Shown here: positions 11,928 through 24,290 of the stretch, piece after piece | Layout of the letters: each line of letters begins with the position of its first letter | Position numbering within the stretch: the stretch's first letter is position 1 | Assembly: GCA_001574975.1 (NCBI GenBank) | Contig: KQ965754.1 | Span: 111,103 to 175,102, forward strand | Length of the DNA stretch: 64,000 nucleotides | Direction: 5' to 3' | From: Gonapodya prolifera JEL478 | Lineage: Eukaryota; Monoblepharomycota; Monoblepharidomycetes; Monoblepharidales; Gonapodyaceae | Notes under the pieces: generated by a model | What the model was told of the DNA's origin: nothing | The model's input: the letters and a program-made list of their open reading frames with translations, nothing else | The model's database searches: none | Translations under genes and position numbers: made by a program

Positions 11928-13706
11928 ATGGGCGTTGTCTCTGGACACCAGAGTAAGAAATACTCAAAGCGCCCACACTCACAGACTGCGCAATCCAGCT
12001 CTTTCGCAACCACGGACACAGACGTGATAATCATTGAAGGCAGTGACGACCAGGAGGAGCCGTCTCGCTCCAGTGTCGTGCGGCGCCCGGCTGGCAACTT
12101 CGCAGCGAGGAAGCGCCACGGCGCATTTCGAACAAGCGGCACGGATGGGAGAGCGTCGAAGCAAGACCTGTACAACTCGGCCGTGATCAATCTGAACGGA
12201 GGGGAAGCTTTAGGACGAGGAACTAAGCAACAGGCACCGGTTGACACCGAAGAGCGATGCCCGGCAGACTCAGACCGGGGAGGGAGTAAGCGAAAAGCAC
12301 AGGACGTCGCTAAAGCCCATCCAGGGGAAGGGCCAGGAAGAGCGACCAAGCGCCGGGCCTATGATAACACCGCAGACTTTGCGCGATGGCAAACCTCAAG
12401 CCACGAATATGTTCCTCTGCGACGCAAATGGGTAAAGCTTGATGTTCCCGGTGATGTGCCTCGTGCCCGTAAGGCGTTTTCATTCACAGCATGTACGTAC
12501 AACCTTCTCTCCCAGACTCTCCTGGAGAGGTACCGGCACCAGCTGTATAGCCATATTCAGGAGCGGTGGATGTTCAAATGGGACTCACGATGTGATGCTC
12601 TGCTGGACGAGCTCAAAATGTATGATGCGGACATCATCACGTTGCAGGAACTGGACGAGAAGCATTGGTGGAACGACTTCGAACCCGTGCTGTACCGGCG
12701 AGGATACGATGGGTATTATGTTCAGTGCACTGGAGACTCCCGGGACGACGGAGTCGCTATTTTCGTGCGGGAGAGCAAGTAAGTTTTCTTTTTTGTGAAG
12801 TGTTTACAATACGGTCTCTGACTCGAGCCTAACTTGCCCTCCATCTCGCAAGATTCAAAGTTGTCGCATCGCTCAAGGTTAGACACCAGCAAAACACTTT
12901 TTTGGATCGGCATAATGTTGGGCTCATAGTTTTGGTGCAATCGAGAGAAGGCGAGCCCAATCGCATGTCGTTGGCACCCTCCTTTCACTCACTTTTAACA
13001 CCTCGCATCAGACCCTTCCATCCACATGTGCGTCGCAACCACCCACCTCCTCTTCAACACCAAACGCTCCTTCATCAAACTCGCCCAATTCAAATGGCTC
13101 GCAGACAACGCCGCGCACCTCATTCGGACCCATCTCGGCTCTCCCGGCTCCACCGACACCGACCTCCTCGACGTTCCCGTCCTCATAGCGGGGGACTTCA
13201 ACGCCGAACCCAACTCGCTTATCGTCCAGCGGTTCGTAAAGAACGGCTTCGTGGACGTGACGGACGGGAACGAGACCACAATGTCGGGCCAAATACGAGG
13301 GCCCGTGTGGGCGGGCGGTCGCCCCGTGCCATCTCAAGAGGAACCCGTGTGGCAAAAGGGGGCAGACCGGCTTCGCACTGCTGCTTCCTCCCCCACCCCT
13401 CTGGAAAGTGAACCCAAAAGCACCCTAACGCACCCGTTCCACCTTCGCTGCGCATACCAGGCGCACCACGATCGCCCCAGGGAGTACGTCACGACGCGAC
13501 ATGGTGAAGGTGTGGGCGCCGTGGACTATTTGCTCGTCGGGGGGTTCAAGGAACGTCTCGGCGAAAAGCGCAGGGTCGAGGTGCGTGCCGTGGAGTACGT
13601 CGAACCCCCCAAAGCGGCCGAGATTGGTGAGATGCCAAACAAATATGCGGCGAGTGATCATATTCCGTTGGTAGCGGAGTTTAGCGTCGTGGTGAGGGAG
13701 TCGTGA
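11928..13706 (+). CDS. Endonuclease/exonuclease/phosphatase protein, Angel/Ngl type
   Basis: A Ccr4-class metal-dependent nuclease of the Angel/Ngl branch, acting on RNA 3' ends (poly(A) or cyclic phosphate, depending on member). Start ATG 11928 (MGVVSGHQSKKYSK); an upstream in-frame TTG was not used. Residues 1-180 are disordered and basic. The catalytic fold begins FTACTYNLLSQTL, with the metal-binding glutamate in TLQELDEKHW, then YYVQCTGDSRDDGVAIFVRE. After an intron (donor near 12780) it continues FLDRHNVGLIVL, and after another (about 12,940-13,016) MCVATTHLLFNTKRSFIKLAQ, the Angel hallmark. GDFNAEPNS and the final SDHIPLVAEF carry the remaining catalytic residues. It is complete; the borders of the second intron are approximate. 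Confidence 0.88.
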
Positions 13707-14170
13707 AACTTGGTTTGGCTTTGGCGTTCTTGCTGCATGGGCGTGGACTGGGAGCTGTTGACTAAGTCGTATTGCCTCTACGGTTTACTGGAATTGTACA
13801 TGGACATATCCCTTTGTTTTTTAGCTTGAAAATAACTAATCGTGTCGATTTCTTTGATGAATATTTTAAAATGTCGGCAACTTTCAGTAAGTACTATAAA
13901 GATATACATTATACCCTAATGGCACCAACATCTTATTGTCATTGTGGCCAGACCGCTTCTTGGCTCATCACCAGAGTCGGATCCGTACACCGATTAGCTC
14001 ATTAGCTGCATGTGCCCGCAGGTGGAAGACCAAACCCGTACAATAAATAGCATGTATACTAGGGACTTTTGTAAGACACATTTCTAGACTCTTATGTAGG
14101 AGTACTGCACGTCTACGTAAGTTCACGTCTCTTCACTGCCGTCAAGCTCTCCCGATCCGCAAAGGTCGCA
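13707..14170. other. Convergent 3' intergenic region
   Basis: It lies between the stops of the Angel-like gene and the Avt-like gene. It is AT-rich, with no gene seen; presumably it holds both 3' untranslated regions. Confidence 0.5.
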
Positions 14171-17100
14171 TTACGTCTGCCATCGTGCCACGGTATCGAT
14201 ACTCAGTACAACCGTTGCTGCTGTCCCCAACACCACGCAGATTACGTTTTTGTAGGTCACAAGGCGGGCCTTGACACGATCCCACGTCGAGGAACTGGCA
14301 GGAGCTTTGTCAGAGGTGGAGAGAGCGAGGTCGAAGGCCGCCGGGAATATGTAAGAGAGAGGAGTGCATAGGAGAGTGCCCACGAGCGAAACAAACTACG
14401 GGGCAAAATTTGATCATTGCTATGAAGCGGTGCCGTCATTGCAACATCCATAAAGCACCCACCTTATCCAAGTTCTCGCCCGCCAAATATGCCAGGAGCC
14501 CCAACCCGATCACAACTGCCGCCCTCCCCGCATTCTTTGCCCACTTCACCTTCTGGCTCCGCTTGCCCCTCCCCTCGCCTGCCCTGCCCCAAGTCCATCG
14601 CTCAAAGATCTTCAGGGCAGGGTACACCGCCAGCGGGAAGGAAAGGAGGATAGCAAGAGCATAAAGGGTCTGTATGAGAAGGGTGACAGGGCTAGGGTCG
14701 GTTGTGATAGGGTCCGAAGCGACAGAAAACGGAGTCGAAGGGGAAGACGGTGAAGGAGTCCGGGTCACCAGGTCAAGGTTGGTAAAAATATACGCTGACA
14801 CGGAGTCACCAAAAGCGTAATAGGAGAGAGTTCCAACAAGAATCATCATGGCACCTATAGTGAGGATCGTCCTTGAAGCGCACATGAAGCGGAATTATTC
14901 GTGAGAAGATTGCCGATTGTGCTCTTCCAACACATCTCACCACAACAACACTTTGGGGAAATGTTCCCTGTGCTTCATGCTCTGCGCGATGGGCAGTACC
15001 AGACCGACGCCCTCGAAGGCAAACACTGCCGTGCCCAGAAACAGCCCTGGCTCTTTCCCGACAAACCAAGACATGTTCAAGACTGAATTTCCGCTCTCGT
15101 CCACCCTCATCGGAGGGCCCCAGCCCCTGGCTTTGATCACTGATACATCGATGTAGCACACGTACGCTACGCCGAGAAGAATGAAGGCGTCGGCGACGAG
15201 AGTTAGAAACGCGAGGGAGCGAATCTGGCGGAGGAAGGAGATGGGGATGAAAAGGCAGAGTTGAAGAACAAGGAAGAATGTGGGTGGAGTCATTTCGGGG
15301 AGGGAGGGAATTGGGATGGGAGTAGTCGCAGTAATTGTAGGAACGAGAGCGGATAGGACTTGAGAAAGGTTTTGGGCTACGAAAATTAGGTATGCGGTCC
15401 CAAAGCCGCACTATAGATAGTACCGACGTGATTTTGGTAAGCGAGAGAACTTGGCTCGGTATGAAAAATGAAAGTACAGAAACCGACCTGAGATATTGCA
15501 ATACTTCCCACCACTACTCTCCGCATCCACCTTCCCCACACTCTCCCCGTGTAACCAAAGTCGCCTTCAGTCCACTCTCCGCCTTTGCTCAGTCCACCAC
15601 CCCACACCCATCCGGCCACCCTCCCGCAGCGCTCTGCCACATCACCAAAGTCCACCTGCCTCAACTCTCCGCCCCAAACACCACGGACCCTGGTGCGTTC
15701 TCCTGACAGGAAGAGCAGTTCATAGCAGTGGTACCCGATCCAACCAAACCCGATCATGCCAACCAGCGCAAGAAGCATTCCTCCGTGGGAGAACGCAAGC
15801 GGGAGGAACAGAATGCCGGTGGCGATGAAAGATTTGAGTAGGAGGAGGTACGCATGGGCTGTGGAGACGCCCGGGTGTTGCGATGTGGAGTGAGATAGGC
15901 GCATTGTCTTGTCATCGGGTGAGATAAGCGGAGTATTTTCCGATGGGTCTTCCCGTCCATCAGACCTCGTCCGGGATCTTCTATGTCTCGCTATTCCATT
16001 CTCGAACGCCTGCTCGAGGTCCAGCTCTGAAGCGTCGATTGGAGTGTGCCACCCGTCGCCCTCCATAATATCTTCAGGGTAGTCTCCTTCGTCTTCTTCG
16101 TCCAGACCAGGCAGACGGCGCACGCGGACAACTCGCCCGGGTGGGTCCGGGTCGGCGGAATTGCCGGACCCGGAGAGAGACCAGTCGGGGTCGAGGTCGT
16201 CCGTGACAGTGTACATGGACTCGGTGTCCTTGAGGGGAGAGAAGAGGGAGGTTAAAGGAAACGAAGAGACGTCTCATCGCAGCACCACATGAATAGCGTG
16301 GAGAATTATTGTCCCCCTGTTGCCACCCGCAGATACTCACCACATCCCTCAACCCCAAATTTCCATACAAGGCCAAAAACTCTATGAAGTTTCTCGTCGG
16401 GACCGGTTCCCACTCCGGTCCCTCAGGGTCCGGGTGATGTTTTGCACCCCATCCGCCTTCCTCTCTTCGTTTACGGGCCTGATCTTTTACAAAGGCTCGC
16501 CGAAACCCGCCAGGCTCTTTGAGAGCGCGAGACGTGGAGGGGTCCAAGTCGGCAGGGTGGGAGGAAGAGAGGGATGGGGCGGATGGCGTGCGTTTCAAAC
16601 GAGCGGCGGGGCCGGGGGCAAGGAGACCAGGTGCATCGGCGGGTGTGGTACTCTCGCCATTCCATGGATTGAAATGAACGTCAGGGGCGCCGATCGTCGC
16701 GGCGCCGCGTGGTCGACCAGGTGATCCGTTTTTTCGTGACCCGTGTGAAGATGAGAAGTATTCAGCCGCGTGCCGTGGGCTTGAGGGGACGAACGTCGGT
16801 GGTGGTGGAGAGGAAGCAAGCTGGCGACGGTAGCTGGAGGAATATGGTATGGATATGATCACACAAACTGCAACATAGAAGACAGTTCTACCGAGGTGCC
16901 CACCGGTAAATATCGTCGGTAATCGCTCCAGCTGGGGAAGAGTAATGGTCGCTCTCCTCAGAGGCGGTTCGGAACACATCGAGTCCGTCCGAGTCCTGTG
17001 TGACCGATGGCTGTGGTGCGGGGGTCGACAAGTATGCGTCCAGCGCGCGTGATAGTTGCTGCTGCGTCGGCCTGGGCGACGACGACATCCGCGACGGTGA

Positions 17101-17667
17101 GATAAGAGAGTACGGGAGGCGAGGTGTACCGGACGGAAGTGAAGCAGGAGAGGATGAATCGGCCGACAGAAAACCTGCGCGTGAGTTTAGCCGCTGATTG
17201 GGCGCAGGTATGGCCAGTGCCGGCACGCGTGGGGATGACGACAGAGATTGGGGTCGGGACGAGGTGCTCGTGCTCGTTCGAGCGCGAAGGGAGGAGGATG
17301 GGGCAGCACCAGAGACTGAAGGAGTTGTCCCCGGCAGCTGCTGGTTGGTCGTCAATCTGCGGGATGATTCCTGCTCCGCTCCGGTGTTTGTCCCTGTCTC
17401 CACCTCGTTCACCCGCGGCCCCTGGCCGATTACACCTGCTCCCGACAACGAGGCAGCTCGCAGACCGGCGGAGATTCCAGATGGTGGAGACACGGACATC
17501 ATCGCCGTTCCTTTACTTAAAATCCTGTCCTTGGAGCCTCTCCGAGATATGGGAGACGACGGGGGCGTTTTCTTGAAAAGGTCGCGAGCGTCTCCCGCTT
17601 TAGGCGGCGATGAAGAGGTCGATACACTGCTAGAGGCGCCAGGAGTGGGCACGGGGTTGCCAGACAT
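14171..17667 (-). CDS. Vacuolar amino-acid transporter, Avt3/Avt4 (SLC36) type
   Basis: AAAP-family transporter expected to export neutral amino acids from the vacuole. Start ATG 17667 (MSGNPVPTPGAS). As in fungal Avt3/Avt4, a very long Ser/Pro-rich cytosolic tail comes first (about 400 residues, with SSP/SPR repeats). The transport domain begins at STAHAYLLLLKSFIATGILF and GGMLLALVGMIGFGWIGYHCYELLF. Further helices: FIPISFLRQIRSLAFLTLVA, PGLFLGTAVFAFEGVGLVLP (a strong family match), MILVGTLSYYAFGDSV, and the end VGTLLCTPLSYIFPAAFDLA, closing at VARWQT. A Gly-rich cytosolic loop lies near 15,600. At least six introns are present. No break was seen. Confidence 0.87.
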
Positions 17668-18007
17668 GTGTACGCCTGGAATTTAGCTTTGAGAAAGGTG
17701 CCCACCTCCCCTCAAAATACCCTCTGCGGCCCGTGATTGAAGCCAAACGCGACTGTTCAATGGAGCTTAGACTCCGTAACGAGGAGTCTTTGGGAAATTG
17801 GTGGCATAGGAAGCCCAATGAAACCCTTGGTTTCCGGTTTTCTGGGAAATGCACGTCCAATAGCGATATGCATGTTCCCGAGAGGGCTGTGCTACAAATC
17901 TGTTGGCTGAACAATAATTTTCCAAAAATCCTGTTTGAGGAAAGTGAAGAATTACTTGTGGCCGGCTAAACGGCTGATCATTTTGGTCATGGCCATTGGT
18001 CCAGCAA
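17668..18007. other. Divergent upstream region
   Basis: It lies between the Avt-like start and the coiled-coil family copy 1. No gene was seen; it presumably holds two promoters. Confidence 0.4.
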
Positions 18008-18995
18008 ATGCACGCTCTCCGCCGCATCTGCAGCCTCGCTTCTCGCACATCCCTGCGCACGACTCACACCAGTGTGCCTCTGCCTTCCCCATCAGAATGG
18101 GAGAACGCAAGTAGAGAGACACTTCTCCAGCTGATGGCAGTTTACAAAGCTGCGGCGCGGCACGGGAGCTCGGCACTAACGCTCTGGCTGAGAGAGGCAA
18201 GACGCTGTCTTACGGAGACAAGGCGCTGGCGTATGGAGACAAGTATTTCAATTTGCTGATAAAGGAGAAAGATTACTTGTTGAGAGAGATGGATCGTCCC
18301 CACATTGCGGAGATGAGAGCCGTGATCCTCGAGCGTCAGCTACTAGACATGGAGCACGCTGCAGGGTCCTGAACGGTCGGTCGATGATGGGTGAGTGTCT
18401 TCTATGACCGCCACTTCGCTGAGCATTCCACTAACTTCAGCAAAAGATAAATTGGAAAGCACCGTTCCTTACGTGGTCAGGCGCAGGCTGAGTCCGCAGG
18501 GAAGGCTGTTCGAATAAACAGGAACGAGGCCTGGCTTTGGATTCTATCCCGCAAAAGAAACCGCCGACTCAACAAGCATCTCATTGTCGTACACCTTTGG
18601 CCGAACCAAAACGAGCCGCCATCACAGGATGTACTGAAGCGTGCAGGGCAATTTTTGCAGGGATGACAGAGAGAAAGTTGCCGCTGACCTCGTGATGCTC
18701 TAATGATTCACTCGCTGGCGAAGTTCACGACTACGTGAAGCTGGGCGCAAAGCGAGAGCTCGTTTTCGTTGATGTGAGTGAAAGCCTGGTCGGAACTCCT
18801 TTTTCTTTTGTCATCCACTCCATCTGGCACCCCCATTTCCCAAAACAATGGCAGAGTCAAGGTTCGGAACAACAAGTGTGGAACCTCCAAGCAATTGACA
18901 ATGCACTTGGAAGGACGAATCTAGTAATTGTCCGAGGTCCGCGTTTGAAAATACCAGAGGCTTCCTTGGAGGATGACGAAGACGCTGATGAGTGA
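18008..18995 (+). pseudogene. Coiled-coil family, copy 1 (decayed)
   Basis: A degenerate relative of the gene at 47697-48784. Shared landmarks in order: an Arg-rich start without acidic residues (MHALRRICSLASRTSLRTTH, possibly a mitochondrial targeting peptide); a KEKDYLLRE coiled-coil unit (near 18,265); AEMRAVILERQLLDME; MMG at a shared GTGAGTG...CAG intron (about 18,390-18,440); KLESTVPY; WPNQNEPPSQDVLKRA; AADLVML; DYVKLGAKRELVFVDVSESL; LGRTNLVIVRG; and an acidic end (EDDEDADE). The pieces fall in different frames, with reading-frame shifts near 18,180, 18,365, 18,500 and 18,700 compared with copy 2, so as written it is broken. I do not recognise the family. Confidence 0.6.
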
Positions 18996-21448
18996 AACGA
19001 CGAAGACGATAAGGACGCTGCGGAGTGGGAAGATGTGGACGCAAGGGATGCTAAGGAGTGAAGTGTTTGCTGACCCTCGTTCGTATACTTAATTACTGAG
19101 CCGGCAAAACTTGTGATGTCAAACTCTCTTCAAGTGGACATGTAGCTTTCCAGACCAGTTCCTGACGTTCTCTGTTGAGTCTGTTCAGGTTGAGAGGTGT
19201 GGATGGTCGTTCGTCGCTCATGGCGAAGACCGATTATGGCCGGGGAACACTTTGGCGGCTTGTTGAGCGTCGTGCAACTCAGGCTCGGTAGCTTTGGAGT
19301 TTGGACTAAACAGTACACCCACTTGTACACGTACATTACGCGTTGCGTTTTTTAGCTTGAACGTGAACCATTCATGATACTTGTAGTTCGTAATAGACAC
19401 CGTAACGAGAGATGTGTGCTATGGCTGTTCGGGGAAGCGCGGGTCCAATCGATGGAAAAAAGTAAACGTTCCAGAACCGAAAGATCAACGGAGGATGCCA
19501 ACAAAAATGGCACACGGAAACGAATACGAAATCCAAACAAAATCGGACCGACCAAACGAATGAAAAGATAGCTCGGAGATCTGGGTGAAACGAGATTGGT
19601 CTCGGCCCCAGGCGAGCTAAAGCGAATAAGAAAATGCCGAAGTCCTAAACAGGAGAAGTAGTTCAGTGATAGGAAAGAAAGGTAGAATAAACCTTGAACA
19701 AATGAAGTGAGCTGTCGAATGGCGCCACTACAAGAAGGTTTCATCTGGGTTTTAGTCCAGGAAAAGATGACTCAGAAGGTCAAAAGCGGCGGCAATAGCA
19801 CAGTGCCTCGCGGATCTTGCTCAGTCGCTACTGTTGTAGCGCGAAGGCGAACTATCCTCAGAACGGTCTCGCTCAAGGGAAACGAAAATCACGGCGGTGC
19901 GATACGCGCAACAGGCTGGAACAAATAGGCAACAACCACAACGGGCGGCCAAAACACAAAACCGAGGCGGCGGCGAAGGCAGCAGCCTGGAAACACAAAT
20001 CAGGGACTTAGCTGAAAACTCCTGTCCTTTATCGCTGACGAAGCGGGGCTCTGGGTGACCACTAAGGGACGGCGCGGGGACAGGTCGGCAGGCTGCTTAG
20101 GCGGCGTCGTTCACTATGCTCGGGCACGTTTTAGTGTGAATGGGTTTGTATTCCCAATTACGGTACAGAAATTCCAAACTAATACGAAATCTGCACTATT
20201 TTATAGTCCGGGAACGGCCAAGTGAGGGGCAAGTGAAGGGCGAGTGAACGCTTTGACGAACAACAATGAAGCGCACTGTCCACAATTTAACTTTGTCCGA
20301 GTCCCGATTTTGAACATTTTGGCACAGATAAAAGAAAAGCAATACAAAGCAAAAGATCACAAAATCCAAAAGGCCAAGATGCTGATGCAAGCGTGGACGG
20401 GATGGCCACTTCGGGGGTGTCAAAAGATCTAAGCGTTGCAAAACCAACATCCGCCGCAAAAGAAAAGACAGTACGTACGTATAACCTGATGAGTGGACTA
20501 TTAAGTGGTCAGTAGTTTCCGATATCAACCGGGGAATCCTTTTTGAACAAATGGGCAGTGGACGACACATCAATGAACCGACGAGCATAAACAGCACGCT
20601 ACAGACACACGTCCGGATGGCGATCTTATTGTCGGCATGACGAGACCAGTTTTTGGCTCTCTCAAAGCCGGGACCCGGAGATCGGTTCGCGGACCTCCAG
20701 CCATGATTCACCTATCATCCGCTCGTTCGTCGTGAGTAGTGACAAGTCCGCGGCTCAAAGACACCGAAACCGACATTGCGTCTCAACTGAATATCTCGAA
20801 GGCACGTGCGCGTGCAATAAAGACGGTATTGTGGCACCAAAGCGTCGAGACACGGTCTCCGCCGCCAACCAAGCTACAACATGAGGGCGGCCCCGCGACG
20901 GCCATAAAAGCGAGACCAAATCGATTGATTTCAGCAATTTGATCACCAGAAAGTTCGCAGCTATGGATCGTGGACATGGACCTCATGTAAGCTGTGATAG
21001 CACCAAGATTTGATCGAGCCACGATCCCTGCTCTGACCATTTCCTCCATCGCTCCGTCGCCATCTCTTCGAGCAGCACCCTCCTGGACCCGGTGGGCCCC
21101 ACGGAGGCCCACACCATCCGCCAGGACCACCTGGTCCGCCCGTCGGTCCACCGCACGGAGGACCTCACCATCCACTGGGACCTCACCACCCGCCCGGACC
21201 CCATGAAGGACCTCCTCACCCGGGCCCCGGAGGGCAACATGGTGGACATGGGCCACGCTAAATGGACTGACTACTAGTAACTAATGTGACGAAGTGTATC
21301 ATTATATGGCACATTTCTACTTCACTTAAACGTGGCGGAATCGTTCCTTTAGAGCTGTCGTGACACACGGAAGAAAAGATGCTAAACTCTATCTGGTATA
21401 TAGTTTGTCTTGACTACCTGCTAAATATATATAGAGCTGCAACAACTT
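18996..21448. other. Gene-poor tract of 2.45 kb
   Basis: No recognisable gene apart from the Gly/Pro/His-rich open frame listed separately at its right end. Frames are short and lack family motifs. It separates two damaged genes, so it may be an accumulation zone for dead sequence. Confidence 0.4.
21037..21261 (+). other. Gly/Pro/His-rich open reading frame
   Basis: 74 codons open between two stops, with no ATG in frame. After PFPPSLRRHLFEQ it becomes an irregular repeat of GPH, HPP and GGP (for example PHHPPGPPGPPVGPPHGGPH). The segment is more GC-rich than its flanks, and the other two forward frames stay open across most of it. It could be the last exon of a secreted or structural Pro/His-rich protein whose start I cannot find, or a simple-sequence expansion without coding role. 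Confidence 0.25.
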
Positions 21449-23180
21449 TTACACGTCGGCTGCCTCACTTTCCGTTACCAATTGCTTTTTAGAATCATCC
21501 CTCTTTGCCCATTTGTCCTCAATGACAACAAATTTGATGCACAAAAGTGAAATGCATGTCAAGGTAATGAATGCTGGCGTGTACCTGGGTCCCCAATCGG
21601 ATCGAAACACAAAGGTACCCACTACACCGCCAAAATTGCCTTTGACAGAACCAAATTAGAATAAAATCTTGGAGCAACTACAGCACATTACTCTTACCGA
21701 TGCAGTTCATCAACGCTGTTGCAGTAGCATTACCTGTCGTGCCGGTTGTGGTGCTTGTGCGCCAGGCCCACACTACCGGAATAAACGCGGTTGAGGCCGA
21801 GGTGGCAATGGAACAAACGAAGTAGAGCTAAGCGACGGTACTGAAAGTGTTCTGAGCAACGAAACGACAACAACCTTTAAAGCAATCACGAAGCTTGGAC
21901 CAGCTCCTGCGAGCGGCACGGCTGCAAACAGGATGAGGCTCAGAAGAAAAGCAGCTTGAGTAGTCACACAATGTGCGGTCACAATCTTCAACGACGAAGG
22001 CGATCAGGATGAGGATAACGCAAGGCGACAGAATTCCAAGTTCCACTGCTCACTCCACGAAACAGCAAGGGAAACAACATAAGCTGTAAGCCATGGTGGA
22101 ATAGTCATTAAGAGGGCTGCAGTGGATTGATATCCCAAGTTCGGCTTCAGAACCATCAAACGAGAGTCCCTTACTGACAGTCGGAAGCCAGAATGTGATA
22201 GCCTGCAGAGCAAGGTTGTTGCTGACGTATACTGCAGCATGCATATACGAATGCGGGTTCGTCATAAGAGCAATGAACTCGTCCTTGTCTGCAAGGCACG
22301 AGTTAAATTTCCTGCAGAGATCAGAACCCACCAAAGTCATGCTTATGAGCAGATAGAGAGTTCTTCTCGATTCGGCTTTTAAACCATGCTTGCTCTGCTT
22401 CGGAGAGCCACTTGAATGTGTACAGGTAGGCCGGAAGTATGAAATGCGTGATGACGCCAGATATAATCCCAGGGAGACCTTCAACTAGATGCGCAAGCGC
22501 CTGTAAAGCAAACAAAGAGATAGAACATATCTTCGGCGCTGACTCACAGATGAAAATCCAACGCCAGCCAGCCTGCATAACCGCCAACACCATTCCTTGC
22601 AACAAGCAGAAAGAGCAGAAGGGATGTCAAGGCATGTAGCGAGGCGACCATGAAAGAACCGCATCCACACACATGTTAAGTAATGCCGAATGCTAACAAT
22701 CCGCCAAATGCTCCTGCGAGGGTGCTGCTACAAAACCATATGCTGAATCGCATTGCAAACTCTCTCTGAAATGAACGGCGGAGTGAGACGATTTCCACCA
22801 GCAAAAACCACACAACTGCTTTTATTTGGCTCACGTTGCTGTACCATATCAATAAATAGAACACCATGCCCGGTCTGTAACCCGCCTCACATGTTCTGAG
22901 CACAAACCTCGTCGCGATGAGACCCGCCAGATTCTGGACGAACCCCATACACATAACCGCGATCCCTGTGAAGATCAAGAGAGAGATGAAAAAACTGCGA
23001 GCTCTTGCGTGTTGGATCCAGCTCACCCCAAGTAACAATAATCCGAGCCATGAGGGACCGACACGCTCTGCGACATTAAGACATGAGACCATCTTAACCC
23101 CCATCGACCCACCCAAACGTAATGTATCAACTCACGGAGCATAAGGTTGCTAGGAATCTCGAGTAAAATTGTAAGAAAAA
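21449..23180 (-). pseudogene. Dal5-type (anion:cation symporter) MFS permease, damaged
   Basis: Similar to fungal allantoate/nicotinate-type permeases. Visible landmarks: EIPSNLMLR spliced to RVGPSWLGLLLLG; FVLRTCEAGYRPGMVFYLLIWY (with the family's E-G-P pattern); GWRWIFI; LVEGLPGIISGVITHFILP; KWLSEAEQAWFKSR; ALQAITFWLPTVSKGLSFDG; IPPWLTAYVVSLAVSWS; and a tail ending LVTESEAADV at stop 21449. The first transmembrane helix and a normal N-terminus are not found upstream of EIPSNLM. Near 22,130 the frame shifts between FDGSEAELG and STAALLMTIPPW with no plausible intron. I read it as a 5'-truncated, frameshifted pseudogene; unrecognised introns are the alternative. Confidence 0.6.
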
Positions 23181-24290
23181 TACACATGTCGTCAAGTTTC
23201 AAATTATCATTAAGGGCCCGGGTACTGGAAGCGTTGCTCTCACTATATCCAACAAAGAAAATTGATATCGCCAGTTGCCAGTTGCTGTCATTGATTCCGA
23301 GCTGGGTTCAACGTCTGCTTCCTGTTCAAGATTTGCGATTTTCACACTGCGCATGCTCGTTCGATCCAAATACTATGGATGCAAAAGCGAAAAATTAACA
23401 AAATCGGCTCTCTTCAACTCTTGCGACCTACTCAGCGTGTTCATTATTCACGAGCGATGACTGTGACTCGCGTTTGTCAGGAAAAGCCATGCGCTCCACG
23501 GTTTAATGTGCCAATCAATTCTTTTTGACGAGGACGCGGAAGGCGTGAGATTGTGTCCCGTTCACCATGAAAAGTGCCTCCACCAACGTACTTCGGAGGG
23601 CGGCAGCCTGCTCTCCTGGTGTGAGGCTGACACTGTCATCTAAGCTGACATAATCCTTGTCTTCGGGAGTCTTCGCATGCGAGTAGTTCTTGATGGACAT
23701 TTTGTTCGAGGGCTGAATGCAGGAAGCGAGAGTTTACAAATCTTTGCGGGTCCATAATTGCCTGCCGTTCAACGTGGGTGGCGACGTGGGGTGGGACTTC
23801 GCCAACCGCATTTGGCGGCAAACATCTTGAGCTTTGCTCTTCTCAACGCTATCGACAAGGCGCAAGTTGCAGTTCATTGCTGCTCTTATTGCCCTCCAGG
23901 TTTGCAGGCTCTACCCCACCTGATCGGGGGACGCTTGACAGAAGGGTTTCCGCTGCAATAACAAAATCCTAAGAGTATGCGCCTACTGCGTTGAGTTTGA
24001 GGCGACTGTGTGCTTTCAGTTCGCACGACTCCCCCGCGCTCATTGACGTAGCAGCTAGAGATTCTCAAGTCTTCTTAAATAGTACAGCTTGAGTCACATA
24101 TCTCACCCTACCACACTAAACTCGAAATTGAAAATCTAAACGCCGAGTTCATGCTGTTCCTACATCCCGCTCAGAGGTACCACCTCCCAACAGCTGTACA
24201 CTCGAAGTCCAACGACATTTATTAGAGTTCCTCTAATCCCACCATTCCTCTCACTGCAAAAACTTCTCTCCCACCATATCCTGAATTCTA
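23181..24290. other. Intergenic, 1.1 kb
   Basis: No supported gene. A 61-residue open frame on the minus strand (23515-23700, ATG confirmed, MSIKNYSHAKTPEDKDYVSL) has no recognisable domain and no partner exon I could join. The right end holds the 3' region of the DYRK kinase. Confidence 0.3.

Noticed and set aside
18996-21036. A mobile element in the gene-poor tract
   Set aside because: No terminal repeats, transposase, reverse transcriptase or capsid-like motifs seen in any frame.
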